Assembly: GCF_017562075.2 (NCBI RefSeq)
Contig: NC_054083.1
Span: 43,427,269 to 43,491,268 of the forward strand
Length of the DNA stretch: 64,000 nucleotides
Source of the DNA: Anopheles merus
Lineage: Eukaryota > Arthropoda > Insecta > Diptera > Culicidae
Direction: 5' to 3'
Shown in pieces: positions 11,599-21,911 of this stretch (position 1 is its first letter; every line of letters begins with the position of its first letter). The translations under genes and the position numbers were made by a program. The notes under the pieces were generated by a model, which was not told the DNA's origin, made no database searches, and saw only the letters and a program-made list of their open reading frames with translations.

Positions 11599-14500
11599 GT
11601 AAGTAAGCTTTGTTGTTTGTGCTTGGTTGTTAGCATTCCTTTTCCCCAAAGGTGCTGCCCGGGTGTAGCTTTTCGCTTATTATTTTTGTTTTAGTCCGCG
11701 TGTGTGTCCTGCTGCTTTCGGGCCGCGTGCTCTTTGCTTTGCACAAACCCGAGGGGGGAAGTGATACAGGGTTAGGTGCTTAGCGGATGGAAATGGCGAA
11801 AAAAGAGGAATGCCACTTTCGGGAAGTGGAGCTGTGCACCGTAAGAGCAGCAGCAACAGCACCAGGTGCACTGTGGTGTGGCCAAAGAACTCAGTAACTG
11901 TCAAAACAGTTACGGTTCAGTCGTCCGCTTGATGGTTAGTAGGATGTGTTATCGTTCGCCGTGTGCTATGGATCATAGTTTGAAGAAGTGGGAGTGGGTC
12001 TTTTTTTGAATATTTCAAACATTTTCACTACCGCGATGGGATGGGAGCCGACCGACGGGGATGAGGCCGAGCCGACGCGAAATACCGCGAAAAATTGTTT
12101 CGACAGGAATTCTTCGCATGGCAAAGCTTGAGAGATGCCGCTGTCGGGTGGGTATGATACGGGGCTGTGAAATTGGTGCAAAGTGGAAATCTGATGGCGG
12201 TCTGGCTTGGTTTGGAATTCATTTCGCGTGCCGAGCTGTGCTTTTTTGTTTGGTGTAGTGTTTTTTGTCCGTGCAGGTGGACGACATTAGAGTGACATTG
12301 TGGCGGACAAATAGATAATTTTATCAGTTGATTGATTTTCAACACGTCGAAAGGTCAAATTTGTGATCACTTTGCCACAAGGATTAGCTGTGTCCTTACT
12401 TTTTTGCAATTTGATATAATTTTGTAGATGTAATGTGTCAAACAGCTTTTCTCAATAACATTGAAAATATGGTAAATATCTTGAAGAATTTGGAAATTGA
12501 CGAAAAAAAAATCAATATCAGATTTTTGGACATCGTGATTGTTGCTGTTGTCTCCCCTCCGATGTGACCTCTTGTAAGCTTACCCGTGTATCACTTTCCT
12601 GTAACACTGTCTTTGAGAAGGACTTAGACAATTCAGCAATCGATCGTTCGATGCAGCCACCGAAATGCACCGAAAACCACAGAATCAATGAGATGTAAAT
12701 CGCTAAAATAATTATACTGTGGCTTCCTTTCCATTTCCTGCACGATTGGGTAGTGCACGCTCGATAGCTCCACTGCACAAGCCACAGAACCGTAGATGCA
12801 GTAGATGGGGGCACCAAGAGCATCGGTCTAGGGTGTACGGTTTTGTGGGATAGAATTCATTACAAGCTTACCCAGCACAGTCTGATAATGACTTAAGCGT
12901 ACTAGCGATATATTGTACCGAAGAGATATCATCATGCCTCTGTCTCCCAACCCACCACCAACCCAACGAACGAACGATGGACCAATGGAGCAGGCAGAGA
13001 CGGAGAGAATGGTGAGAAGATCTTTGCACTAGACGACTGCGAATGAAGTACGTGTGTCCCGTCCATTCGTCATGTGTCCCTTTTGGCTAGTGGGCGACGA
13101 AAGTTCTCGGAATGGCACTGTCGGCAACGTTTCGCCCGTTTTTGCTGCCATCACCGAAACGGAAAGCTCTCCAACAGGTAACAAGGGTTCGGGCGGTGCA
13201 ATGGTGGGTCCTGCCGATGGCAACGGTGACCACATTGTCCGGAATGTTACATGGCTTAAAAATGTAATACTAGACGACAGCCGAGCATGGGTAGTGCGCT
13301 CACTTCTTGGCGATGGGGATTCTGCCCAGCCGGATGGTGCCGCTGTAAATGCATTCTGAAACTCCAACCCCGTGTTCCCAAGGTGCATAAAGTATGGTAT
13401 GGTGTGGGACGGTGCGGCATACCTTCAACCGATCGTGCGTTACGTGCAGAAGCACATTCCGTTTTGCCATTCCTTTTGCCGCTTTACCACCCCGCCCGCG
13501 AACATCATGCCTCTACATGATTCTGCCATATTGCACACATAACTTCCTGCACACACTTGCGAGGTGAAGCGGTACCGGGAGTACATTCGGGCGGTGCCTG
13601 ATTTGAATACGCAACGCTGCTCTTGAAAAGCCATAGAGATAGAGAAACCGATAGGCTGTGGAGACTGCGGCACGGATTAAGCATTGGTCGTACACACCTT
13701 TCGGTTCTAAATTTGGACACCGTTGCGTCCGAACCCAAGCTGCATTCCACGGCCTGCACACACACACACACACAACGTGACCAATGTGTGCAATTACATC
13801 GGTTCGGTATCTTTTGTTCCCACCGGGCACGCCTTATCGCACCGTTTCCCGTAGTGCCGCCGCTTCGTACTTTCAACCAAATATCTTTGCCGGTCAGAGA
13901 TTTTCCTCCCCAGCACCCTCCCTCCTTCCCTCCTCCTCCATGTTTGACCGGAAACACGTTTCGTTTGTTGTTGTTCCATATATGGGCAGCTTTCAGTGTG
14001 TTGTGTTTGTGTTTTGTGTACCGCTGGCCTAAAAGTGTCGAACTAATTGGTTGTTTGGTGCAGCACTTGTTTCCCTATGCACAGGGCAGGAGTGTGTGCT
14101 GGGCGAGGATTTGTGTGGGGTCACGGGGATTTATTTCCGTGACTTACCGCTACAACTTTTCCATCCATTGTTTCATCTTCCTAAGCTTTTCCGATTCATA
14201 GGCACTTTTGTTGTTGTTGTTTTTCATGTCTCTAAAAGCTTCCGAGAACACAAGTGCATCTTTTAGTGCCGCCGCTCGGGCTTAGACAGCCGAGAGGGTG
14301 GGAGCGGCAACCCCAACTGCACAGCCAATTCACCGTATTCACCAGCTGGCCAATTACTTCAAAGTTACGAGGAAATACTGCCGGCCGTTTCTAGTGCCCG
14401 AGCCCGCGCCCCGCTCGGGTTCTTATGCAATGCTGGCGTTTCCAGTAAGTGACTCTCCGTACGTGGTCTGGAGCGTAGTTGGAAGATTAGTTGAAATTAT

Positions 14501-14906
14501 AGTAATAGAAATATACATGGTTTCGGCTTACGGCACGCTTACTCCACGTGCACTAACCACGCGCGTCGGTTACGGTGGATCTAAAACAAAAAAGGCTGCA
14601 CTTCTTCCAGTAGTGCACACGAACACTCATTGGGTTAATCCCCGTCACTTGCTGGTGTAATGGTACTTCGAGCACACGGACCAACGAGGGTTTTTACAAT
14701 GAGCACGTTTTTGTGCAATGATTTTATTGGAGTTGAAATTTTGGTTGAATAGTGAGATTGGGTGGAATCTGGACGAGTTGAGTTCGTGTGTAGCAGATGC
14801 GTTTAAAAGGAGCTAAGCTCTGATAAACAATCACTTCGCTTTGATTGAGATTTGATCCTAGCAATGCTTCAGGAATGTGTGTTTGGGGGAACTGCGTGGG
14901 ATATTC
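11599..14906. other. Intronic or intergenic stretch with one two-strand open region
   Basis: Most of this stretch shows no gene. Bases 13030-13388 are open on both strands: about 109 codons on + (containing MVGPADGNGDHIVRNVTW) and 119 on -, with good codon texture but no splice or start context. A minus-strand segment near 12585-12752 has a possible acceptor, a hydrophobic stretch and a GTAAGC donor, but two frames are open. A possible 40-codon + exon at 14325-14444 has a good GTAAGT donor and a poor acceptor. None is secure. Confidence 0.35.
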
Positions 14907-14912
14907 TTTATT
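14907..14912 (-). terminator. Possible polyA signal of the first cuticle gene
   Basis: AATAAA on the minus strand, 315 bases past the stop codon at 15227. It is the nearest canonical hexamer I found downstream of that gene on its strand. The implied 3' untranslated region is longer than those of its siblings. Confidence 0.35.
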
Positions 14913-15226
14913 GGGTGGATTTAATTAAAATATAAATTTGATGGTTCATCATCTCTTTCGTTTGTATAACAGTACGCTGTAAAATAGTTCGGATGAGTTG
15001 GGCGTCGGCAGCGAAAAGCAAATAAACACATTGGATTACATTTTTGCATTCATTCATTCACTTTTTTATGTAGGAATAGCACAGTCTTACAATGACGAGA
15101 TATGGACGGGGTTACGGGAAAACTCTTGGACGTAAGCTTGGGGTTGGGTCGTCAGATCAAAGGAACTGAAATCGGAAATCGGAAACGGAGATATCCTGGC
15201 CGCTTGGACATTGTGGACGCTGCTGC

Positions 15227-15741
15227 CTACTGGCCACCCTGCTCGAATCCACCCTTGCCAATGTTCTTGACGATGGCCTCGAATCCGTTCTTGCCGTCGG
15301 CGTGGTACTTGACCACACGCATCGAACCGTCCGGCTCCTGGACGGTGTACTCGCCCTTCACCACATCGCCGTCGCGCACCTCCCACTGGCTCTTGTGATC
15401 ACCGGTGTGGTAGTCCTTAACTCCGTACTCGAACTTGTACTTCGGGTAGGCATAGTAGTCCTTACCCTCGTAGCCGCCCTCGCTACCACCGCCGATGCCA
15501 CCACCGATGCCGCCCTCGAAGCCACCCTGCATTTCAAAGAAAAACATAAAGATATTTTAAATCAATGGTCCCGTATTATCATTTCAGATAGGAATACATC
15601 GCAAAGAATACACACCTGTCCACCGCCGATACCACCGTAGTACTTGTACGGGATGTGCTTAACCTCACTGACGAATCCGTGATGCTCGTAGGCTAGGGCA
15701 ACACCGACCAGCGCCAACGATACAAGAACAATTTTCTGCAT
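15227..15741 (-). CDS. RR-2 cuticular protein, copy 1 (two exons)
   Basis: Exon 1 is 15616-15741 (42 codons). An 89-base intron with GT...TGCAG ends follows, then exon 2 is 15227-15526, giving 141 residues. Residues 1-17 form a signal peptide (MQKIVLVSLALVGVALA). The mature start YEHHGFVSEVKHIPYKYY is shared by the whole cluster. A Gly-rich linker (GGIGGGIGGGSEGGYEGKD) leads into a complete Rebers-Riddiford RR-2 chitin-binding domain of about 64 residues, with KSQWEVRDGDVVKGEY and KYHADGKNGFEAIV. RR-2 proteins are secreted by epidermis and bind chitin, typically in hard cuticle. This copy ends shortly after the domain in GGFEQGGQ and lacks the Gly/Tyr tail of its neighbours. It also differs inside the domain (TVQEPDGSMRVV instead of TLDEPDGSTRIV). 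It is head-to-head with copy 2. It belongs to the CPR family, but I cannot give a number. Confidence 0.95.
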
Positions 15742-15823
15742 TTTGATGGGTTTTGGTTTTTGTTTGAACTGTTCAGCTGCTACTCGAAGGAACTGCTGCT
15801 AGTAGTGGAAGCGACTGCTGTGA

Positions 15824-15864
15824 GCTGAGTGATACATTCTAGCCGATGCGGTTGGGTTTTTATA
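15824..15864 (-). promoter_or_regulatory. Core promoter of cuticle gene copy 1
   Basis: On the minus strand TATAAAAA (15864-15857) is followed about 33 bases later by an initiator-like ATCACTCAG (15833-15825). This places the start of transcription about 85-90 bases before the ATG. The start sites of copies 1 and 2 are about 600 bases apart, so the pair may share control elements. Confidence 0.75.
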
Positions 15865-16397
15865 CACGCTCGAGCTTGGGGGTTTGTTTTTGCCCACGCC
15901 CTTGTGAGCCTTGCCCGGGCGGGGTACTGTTCGTCCTAGTGGTCAGGCTCTTGAGAAAGACGCTAAACCTCAACCGTCCGAACGGATGTGTCTATTACGC
16001 TTGGGCTTCGTGTTGCTTTCTTCTTTCCGTTTAGCACGCGATTGTACATTCGGTGGCTTCCAGTGTGTCTTCATTGCAGGTGCAACACCTTTATGGTGGG
16101 TGCGCTTAGGGGGGTTTTAATTCAAACAACAAGGTTCTACCAGGTGTGAAACGATTGCATACACTTTATGCACCAAGACGTATTGAGCCGCACCCTAGCA
16201 ATCCATACGCTGGCGTTTGAAGTAGCTCTTGCTCACTGGACCATATGACCGATGAATTGATGTGTACGCGTGAAAGTAGCCCATTGGAGGGTGAAAAGAT
16301 GTTAGGTTTGGTTATTGTTCGACCTTCTGCAAGGCCACCGTTTGGAATGTAAATCGGCTCGCTGGGCGCGCGATGTGTGGTTGATTGAATAAGCTAG

Positions 16398-16435
16398 TAT
16401 AAATAGGCAAGAATTTGATCGAAGACAGTATCAGT
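16398..16435 (+). promoter_or_regulatory. Core promoter of cuticle gene copy 2
   Basis: TATAAATA at 16398-16405 and the arthropod initiator TCAGT at 16431-16435 lie at the standard spacing. The leader to the ATG at 16500 is about 69 bases and A-rich just before the start. Confidence 0.85.
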
Positions 16436-16499
16436 TTCAGTTGAACATTCTTAAAGTGCAGTTAAGTGCAATAGAACAACAAAAAGCAGCAAAAACAAA

Positions 16500-17077
16500 A
16501 TGTGCAAACTAGCGTTGGTGGTCCTGGCACTGGCTGGTGTTGCCCTGGCTTACGAGCATCACGGATTCGTCAGCGAAGTCAAACACATCCCGTACAAGTA
16601 CTTCGGTGGTATCGGCGGTGGACAGGTATTTACGGGCGGGTGTGTTGTGGGCGAAAGGATTGGATTTGATGAAAACTTAATTTATTCTATAATCAGGAGG
16701 GTGGTCTGGAAGGTGGCATCGGAGGTGGCAGCGAGGGCGGCTACGAGGGTAAGGACTACTATGCCTACCCGAAGTACAAGTTCGAGTACGGAGTTAAGGA
16801 CTACCACACCGGTGATCATAAGAGCCAGTGGGAGGTGCGCGACGGCGATGTGGTGAAGGGCGAGTACACGCTGGATGAGCCGGACGGTTCGACCCGTATC
16901 GTGAAGTACCACGCCGACAGCAAGAACGGATTCGAGGCTGTCGTCAAGAACATCGGCAAGGGAGGACTGCAGCAGGAGGGTGGCTCGATCGGCGGTGGCA
17001 TCGAGGGCGGTATCGGCGGAGGATATGGAGGATACGGCCACGGCTACAGCTACAGCAAGCTCAAGAAGTTCAACTAA
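16500..17077 (+). CDS. RR-2 cuticular protein, copy 2 (two exons)
   Basis: Exon 1 is 16500-16625 (42 codons, donor GGACAG|GTATTT). The intron is 71 bases. Exon 2 is 16697-17077 (acceptor TATAATCAG). The product has 168 residues: a signal peptide (MCKLALVVLALAGVALA), the shared YEHHGFVSEVKHIPYKY start, a short Gly linker, the RR-2 chitin-binding domain with GVKDYHTGDHKSQWEVRDGD, and a Gly-rich tail ending GYGGYGHGYSYSKLKKFN. It should be a secreted structural protein of chitinous cuticle. Tyr and Lys in the tail could take part in sclerotisation cross-links (inference). The start is fixed by the TATA/TCAGT promoter and the in-frame signal peptide. Exon 2 is nearly identical at DNA level to copies 3 and 4. 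It converges on copy 3. Confidence 0.95.
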
Positions 17078-17138
17078 AACGATCCTAGTGGAGTGGTTGG
17101 GATGAAGTGTCAACCGGAGCAAAGTGTTATGTACATAA

Positions 17139-17144
17139 AATAAA
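17139..17144 (+). terminator. PolyA signal of cuticle gene copy 2
   Basis: AATAAA 62 bases after the stop codon, followed by AT-rich sequence. Confidence 0.8.
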
Positions 17145-17159
17145 TATTGCAAGCAAGAA

Positions 17160-18421
17160 TACTTCAATTCTGTTCTATTGTCTCTATCTACAGCGGTTAG
17201 GGAAAAATCACGAAAGACGTTGATTATGTTGAAATCCTAAGCAGAATCTTCGATGTTCTATTTCTGATTGGTAGTGATATATTCTTATTTTGTGATGTAT
17301 TTTCCACTAAGACATGTTTGATTTGGCTTTTTCCAATCATTTTTAAATGTGTACGTAAGCTGTTTGGAAAACTCCTCAATCTGAAGATACGGTGTCTGGC
17401 TTAAGTTCATATTAAATGTTGTACAAGTAAGATTGATTAAGAATCCTGCAGTTGGTGGAATAAGTTCACTCAATCGCTTCTGATAATACCTGGTTCCATT
17501 ACGCTTTAGGACTTTATTGTATTTGAGTTTTGAACCTTAGAAAGGCATATGGTTCTCCTTCGTTGGAAACGTCCAATGAGATGCTTATGAATAAATCTAA
17601 ACAACGAAAACATATCCAAATCTAAGAGAGATACGCCTTTGTCCAAAATGAGAATCGTCAAAGATTTTTATTCACAAAACTGCTAATTCGTCAAATTCAA
17701 GTTTTTAATGCTGCGTATGTCGGTAATTGGTTTCATACCACATTGACTTTAATTGGAGTTTTTGGCTGAAATAGTTGTTTGTTGGAACATCTTTTATGTG
17801 TAGCTTTTCTATTAATTTTATCAACTTTACGATGGGTAGAGCTTAAGTACGGAAGATACGAAGCGTGTGCCATCCTCATCGATGTCATTCACTGCTCAAT
17901 TGCTGCTTGAAGGATGAAATCTATGACAGTTTCTTCACGCCAGACATTAAGTCTAATTTAATTGGGATGTTTCCCATTTTCTTTACAATCACATCCCAAA
18001 CCGAGCGGACCCTTCTGATGATGTGCTTTCTAGACAATTTAATACCTAGTCGTGTGTAAGAATGTGTGTCTTCTTGGCATGTGCTTGAGTAGACGTCTTA
18101 GAGTATGGATTTTAGAATGAAGTCTTTTTGATGGGCAAGTTGCTTTCCAAGTTTAGCTGTCAGTCCGTTTAGTTTACTTTTACCGTGGGGCCTGTGTTAC
18201 GCCTGAGTTGAAGTGAATTAGCCAGCACATGTTAGTGATTCCTTTTTGCTCCCTAAATAGTGTCCCAAGTTGCTCAAGTCACACAGATCAATAACGAGCA
18301 AGTCGACCAAGTGTTCAATTTCATAGAAACTGTATTATTTCATGTTGCTGCTTATTTTTTCCTGTACACAATCAATATCAGTAGATCCTCATTTTCGCTA
18401 ATACTTAGGGGGACAATGGTT
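17160..18421. other. Spacer between convergent cuticle genes 2 and 3
   Basis: AT-rich, with no convincing frame, splice pair or repeat. It contains the unidentified 3' end of copy 3. I found no canonical minus-strand AATAAA just beyond the stop at 18422. Confidence 0.6.
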
Positions 18422-19031
18422 TTAGTTGAACTTCTTCAGCTTGCTGTAGCTGTAGCCGTGGCCGTATCCTCCATATCCTCCGCCGATACCGCCCTCGATG
18501 CCACCGCCGATCGAGCCACCCTCCTGCTGCAGTCCTCCCTTGCCAATGTTCTTGACGATGGCCTCGAATCCGTTCTTGCTGTCGGCGTGGTACTTCACGA
18601 TACGGGTCGAACCGTCCGGCTCATCCAGCGTGTACTCGCCCTTCACCACATCGCCGTCGCGCACCTCCCACTGGCTCTTGTGATCACCGGTGTGGTAGTC
18701 CTTAACTCCGTACTCGAACTTGTACTTCGGGTAGGCATAGTAGTCCTTACCCTCGTAGCCGCCCTCGAATCCACCGCCAATTCCGCCTGCGATGCCACCC
18801 TCAAATCCACCCTGTGCCGCCGAAAACAACAGAGTACAACTTTAGTCTTCAGAAACTCGAGTGCGCCAGCCATTGTTTTATCGGCACTATTTATCTTACC
18901 TGTCCACCGCCAATGCTGCCGCCACCGAAGTACTTGTACGGGATGTGCTTAACCTCACTGACGAATCCGTGATGCTCGTAGGCTAGTGCAGCTCCCAGCA
19001 GGGCCAGCACGGCAAACGATAGTTTGAACAT
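18422..19031 (-). CDS. RR-2 cuticular protein, copy 3 (two exons)
   Basis: Exon 1 is 18900-19031 (44 codons, donor GGACAG|GTAAGA). The intron is 88 bases, and exon 2 is 18422-18811, giving 173 residues. Order of parts: signal peptide MFKLSFAVLALLGAALA, the shared YEHHGFVSEVKHIPYKY segment, linker GGGSIGGGQ, an imperfect GG-I/F repeat, the RR-2 chitin-binding domain (KSQWEVRDGDVVKGEY; KYHADSKNGFEAIV), and a Gly/Tyr tail ending SKLKKFN. The product is an extracellular cuticle protein that binds chitin. It is divergent from copy 4. Its second exon matches copies 2 and 4 almost base for base through the domain, while introns and promoters differ. That pattern suggests recent duplication or gene conversion of the domain. 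Confidence 0.95.
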
Positions 19032-19084
19032 TTTGCGCTTAGGTTAGGTTGGCTTTGCTGAAGTTGTCCTCCGAAGCGTTGTAC

Positions 19085-19126
19085 ACTGACTGGTTGCTGT
19101 TGAGTTTGCACTGGTTGGTTTATATA
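19085..19126 (-). promoter_or_regulatory. Core promoter of cuticle gene copy 3
   Basis: On the minus strand TATATAAA (19126-19119) is followed about 30 bases later by the initiator TCAGT (19089-19085). The leader to the ATG at 19031 is about 55 bases. Confidence 0.85.
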
Positions 19127-19859
19127 CTAAAACACACACGTTTGCTGTGCGTTGCCACTTCTTCGCGAGTAATCAGTACATTTTGGAAGAACGTTTTGCT
19201 TTTTCGATTTCTCCATCAACTCCGCGAAGCCGATAAGCACGAAAACCGACCAACTGTCACGAGGAAAACCTAGCTGCGTGTTGAAGGTGCAGCTGCAACT
19301 TCTTAGCTAATCGAGCCCATCATCGACAGGGGGGTGTTGGTTTCTAGTGGCACGCGAAAGACCCACGGAATGGTTGGGACATCGCCAGGCGTTGCGGGTG
19401 TGTGCATAAATTAACAAAAAAAGGAAACCACTTTAAACAAAGCTCCACCATAGAATGCATGCACACGCTTCGCTATCGTAGGGCGTTGGGCTCGTTACAA
19501 ATGACCCGCAAAAAAGTGCATCCAAACAAGAACGGTGTGTTTGAACAACCTACCCAAGGGTGCCTTCGGCTTTACATTGCACAGTGGCGAACCTAATGAA
19601 TCGGGTGAAAATTTGTGATTGGGCGTGTACCGCCGACAAGCGGTGCACGCGGAAGCGCTCATCCGCGAAGAACCTTGGGCAAATCGATGGAGAAATTAGT
19701 GCTGCAGTTCTTGTCCAAAAAACGCGGCCCGATGGTTTACGTATCCTCGGATATGTGCATACATTAAGATTGGATGGTGTTTGCTTTGGAGAATGCCCTT
19801 CGCTCTACCCTCGGCAGGCAAGCACCATCCCTGTGGAAGGGTTAAGTGGATAATTGTGG

Positions 19860-19896
19860 TATAAAAGCGATTCTAACGCCCAGTTGATACATCAGT
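19860..19896 (+). promoter_or_regulatory. Core promoter of cuticle gene copy 4
   Basis: TATAAAA at 19860-19866 and TCAGT at 19892-19896 lie at canonical spacing. The leader is about 60 bases. The start sites of copies 3 and 4 are about 800 bases apart. Confidence 0.85.
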
Positions 19897-19953
19897 CATC
19901 ATCGCAGTCCTCTACCGCGGAGCAGCAATCCAAATCCTTGCAAATCTTTTAAA

Positions 19954-20591
19954 ATGATTAAGTTTTCGGCAGCATTGGTGTTGGCACTTGTCGGTGTCTG
20001 TCTGGCGTACGAGCATCACGGATTCGTGAGTGAGGTTAAGCACATCCCGTACAAGTACTACGGTGGTGAGATTGGTGGCGGCTTCGGTGGCGAAGAGGTG
20101 AGTTTTCTGGGAGAGATAGGTCGACTGTTGGCAGGAGTTTCGCGTACTATTGATGCATTGTTTGCTTACGTGTGTGTGTGTGTGTATAGAGCGGCATTGG
20201 AGGTGGCATCGGAGGTGGCATTGGAGGCGGAATTGGCGGTGGATTCGAGGGTGGCTACGAGGGTAAGGACTACTATGCCTACCCGAAGTACAAGTTCGAG
20301 TACGGAGTTAAGGACTACCACACCGGTGATCACAAGAGCCAGTGGGAGGTGCGCGACGGCGATGTGGTGAAGGGAGAGTACACGCTGGATGAGCCGGACG
20401 GTTCGACCCGTATCGTGAAGTACCACGCCGACAGCAAGAACGGATTCGAGGCTGTCGTCAAGAACATCGGCAAGGGAGGACTGCAGCAGGAGGGTGGCTC
20501 GATCGGTGGCGGCATCGAGGGCGGTATCGGTGGAGGATATGGAGGATACGGCCACGGCTACAGCTACAGCAAGCTGAAGAAGTTCAACTGA
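19954..20591 (+). CDS. RR-2 cuticular protein, copy 4 (two exons)
   Basis: Exon 1 is 19954-20097 (48 codons, donor GAAGAG|GTGAGT). The intron is 92 bases and carries a (TG)n run directly before the acceptor TATAG. Exon 2 is 20190-20591, giving 181 residues, the longest of the four. It has a signal peptide (MIKFSAALVLALVGVCLA), the shared YEHHGFVSEVKHIPYKYY start, an expanded linker of GIGG repeats, the RR-2 chitin-binding domain, and the same GYGGYGHGYSYSKLKKFN tail as copies 2 and 3. The family places it in the chitinous exoskeleton, secreted by epidermis. The difference in length among copies lies mainly in the number of GIGG units, consistent with slippage in a Gly codon repeat. Confidence 0.95.
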
Positions 20592-20663
20592 AATGTCCGC
20601 CCCTGCTTTACATACGAGATGCATCGGTCCGTTGTTTTCCCACGTACAAAATGGTTCCTAGCA

Positions 20664-20669
20664 AATAAA
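20664..20669 (+). terminator. PolyA signal of cuticle gene copy 4
   Basis: AATAAA 73 bases after the stop codon. Confidence 0.8.
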
Positions 20670-21247
20670 GCAATTGTCTGAGTATTCAAAATTTGCAACG
20701 AAAAAAGTTGAAGGTTAAGGCTGGGTAAATCAAAAAGGTTTGGCGAATGGCGGGGGAGAGTTAGACGGAGGGGAGCCAGTTGTGTTCGGTGGTTTGATTG
20801 AAATTGTTCGCCTGTGAAGCGTGGCGGAAAGATTTGGCAAAGTTGGCAACGCATGGTTGCACGCCGCCGCTTTCGGTTCGGTTCCAACCGTGCAAACTTT
20901 GGATTGTTATGTACTCGTTTAATTGGGTTGAGGAGAAGAGGTGTTGGGAATGTTGCAGAAGGTGAGCTGGGGTTGGTGTTCTGTTTGTTATGGAGAGCTG
21001 ATTCGCGCTTCTGTCTTCCGAATTGGGCCCAGAAATTGCTATCATCGTTGGTTTGTTATGAATTGTTGTTGCATGGAAGAATTTGATAATTAGCGGCAGC
21101 ATGAAAATATAGTTTTTCTTCGTTGTATTTTTGTAACTTAATGTTTTAATCAGTTTGACCTTAGTTTGATTCACATTTACTATTTGATGCACCAATCAGT
21201 CATTGAAAAATGACAGTGTTTATCAATAATTGTTAGTGATCCAGAAT

Positions 21248-21310
21248 AGATTCCATCCCAGGACAAGTGATGTGCAAGATCACGACGTTTTCATTACACC
21301 ACGCTAGCCA
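21248..21310 (-). mobile_element. tRNA-like pol III promoter relic, probably an old SINE
   Basis: On the minus strand an A-box-like TGGCTAGCGTGGTG (21310-21297) is followed at tRNA spacing by a B-box-like GGGATGGAATCT (21259-21248). The intervening bases do not form a good tRNA cloverleaf, so a tRNA-derived retroposon remnant is more likely than a tRNA gene. Full boundaries are not visible. Confidence 0.3.
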
Positions 21311-21538
21311 CTCGTGAATGTATGGTGAATTAGTCTATTTATATCACAAATGCTGCTCGCTACATTTATGTTCTGAATAATTTCGATTGTGTTTTTCAAA
21401 GATTTGCATGATGCTATGTTAAAGCATATTTATGTTGGAAAATTGTGCTTTAACCTTACCGGCAATATGCCCCACCCACACACACACACACACACTCGGC
21501 CTTTTCTTAATGTTAAAATCAACAAATCGTTCCCCAAA

Positions 21539-21911
21539 ATGCACCTTTACGCTTGCGTGGTATTGCTGCTACGACTTATCATCACACATCGCTGCGAAAG
21601 CACCAAAACTTCCACATTTGTTTCGTTTTCCATTTCCATACGGTAAGTGAATCAAAACACCGTATTTCTAGTATTTCCGCCACGCGTCCTGCTTAAAGTA
21701 TACACACACACACTCACACGCGCCGTACCCTTATCCCTTAACAACTCCCGTAGGGGCTTCCGATTCGCCCACATGTTCTGATTGCTGCCCCAAAATTCCA
21801 CCACATTTGTAAATGTGTGTGCAAGCGCGCGCGCCTGTAGCACACACGCTTGGTGTATTTTGATAAACTTTCTTGCCTGCTCTCCTCAACAGCTGGAAAA
21901 AGGTGATTTAG
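21539..21911 (+). CDS. Possible two-exon small secreted peptide
   Basis: ATG at 21539 opens MHLYACVVLLLRLIITHR, which has the shape of a signal peptide, then CESTKTSTFVSFSISI. The first exon ends in phase 2 at a consensus donor (ACG|GTAAGTG, 21642/21643). A strong acceptor (CTCTCCTCAACAG) ends at 21892, 250 bases on. Joining them gives RWKKVI and a stop at 21909-21911, 40 residues in all. The splice signals are good but the frame is short and has no other support. The acceptor could instead open an untranslated exon ending at AAG|GTGAGC (21918). Confidence 0.2.

Noticed and set aside
12585..12752. Minus-strand segment with a hydrophobic reading, possible acceptor and GTAAGC donor
   Set aside because: Two competing frames and no identifiable partner exon.
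14325..14444. 40-codon phase-0 segment with a good GTAAGT donor
   Set aside because: The sequence before its AG is purine-rich and makes a poor acceptor, so I do not call an exon.
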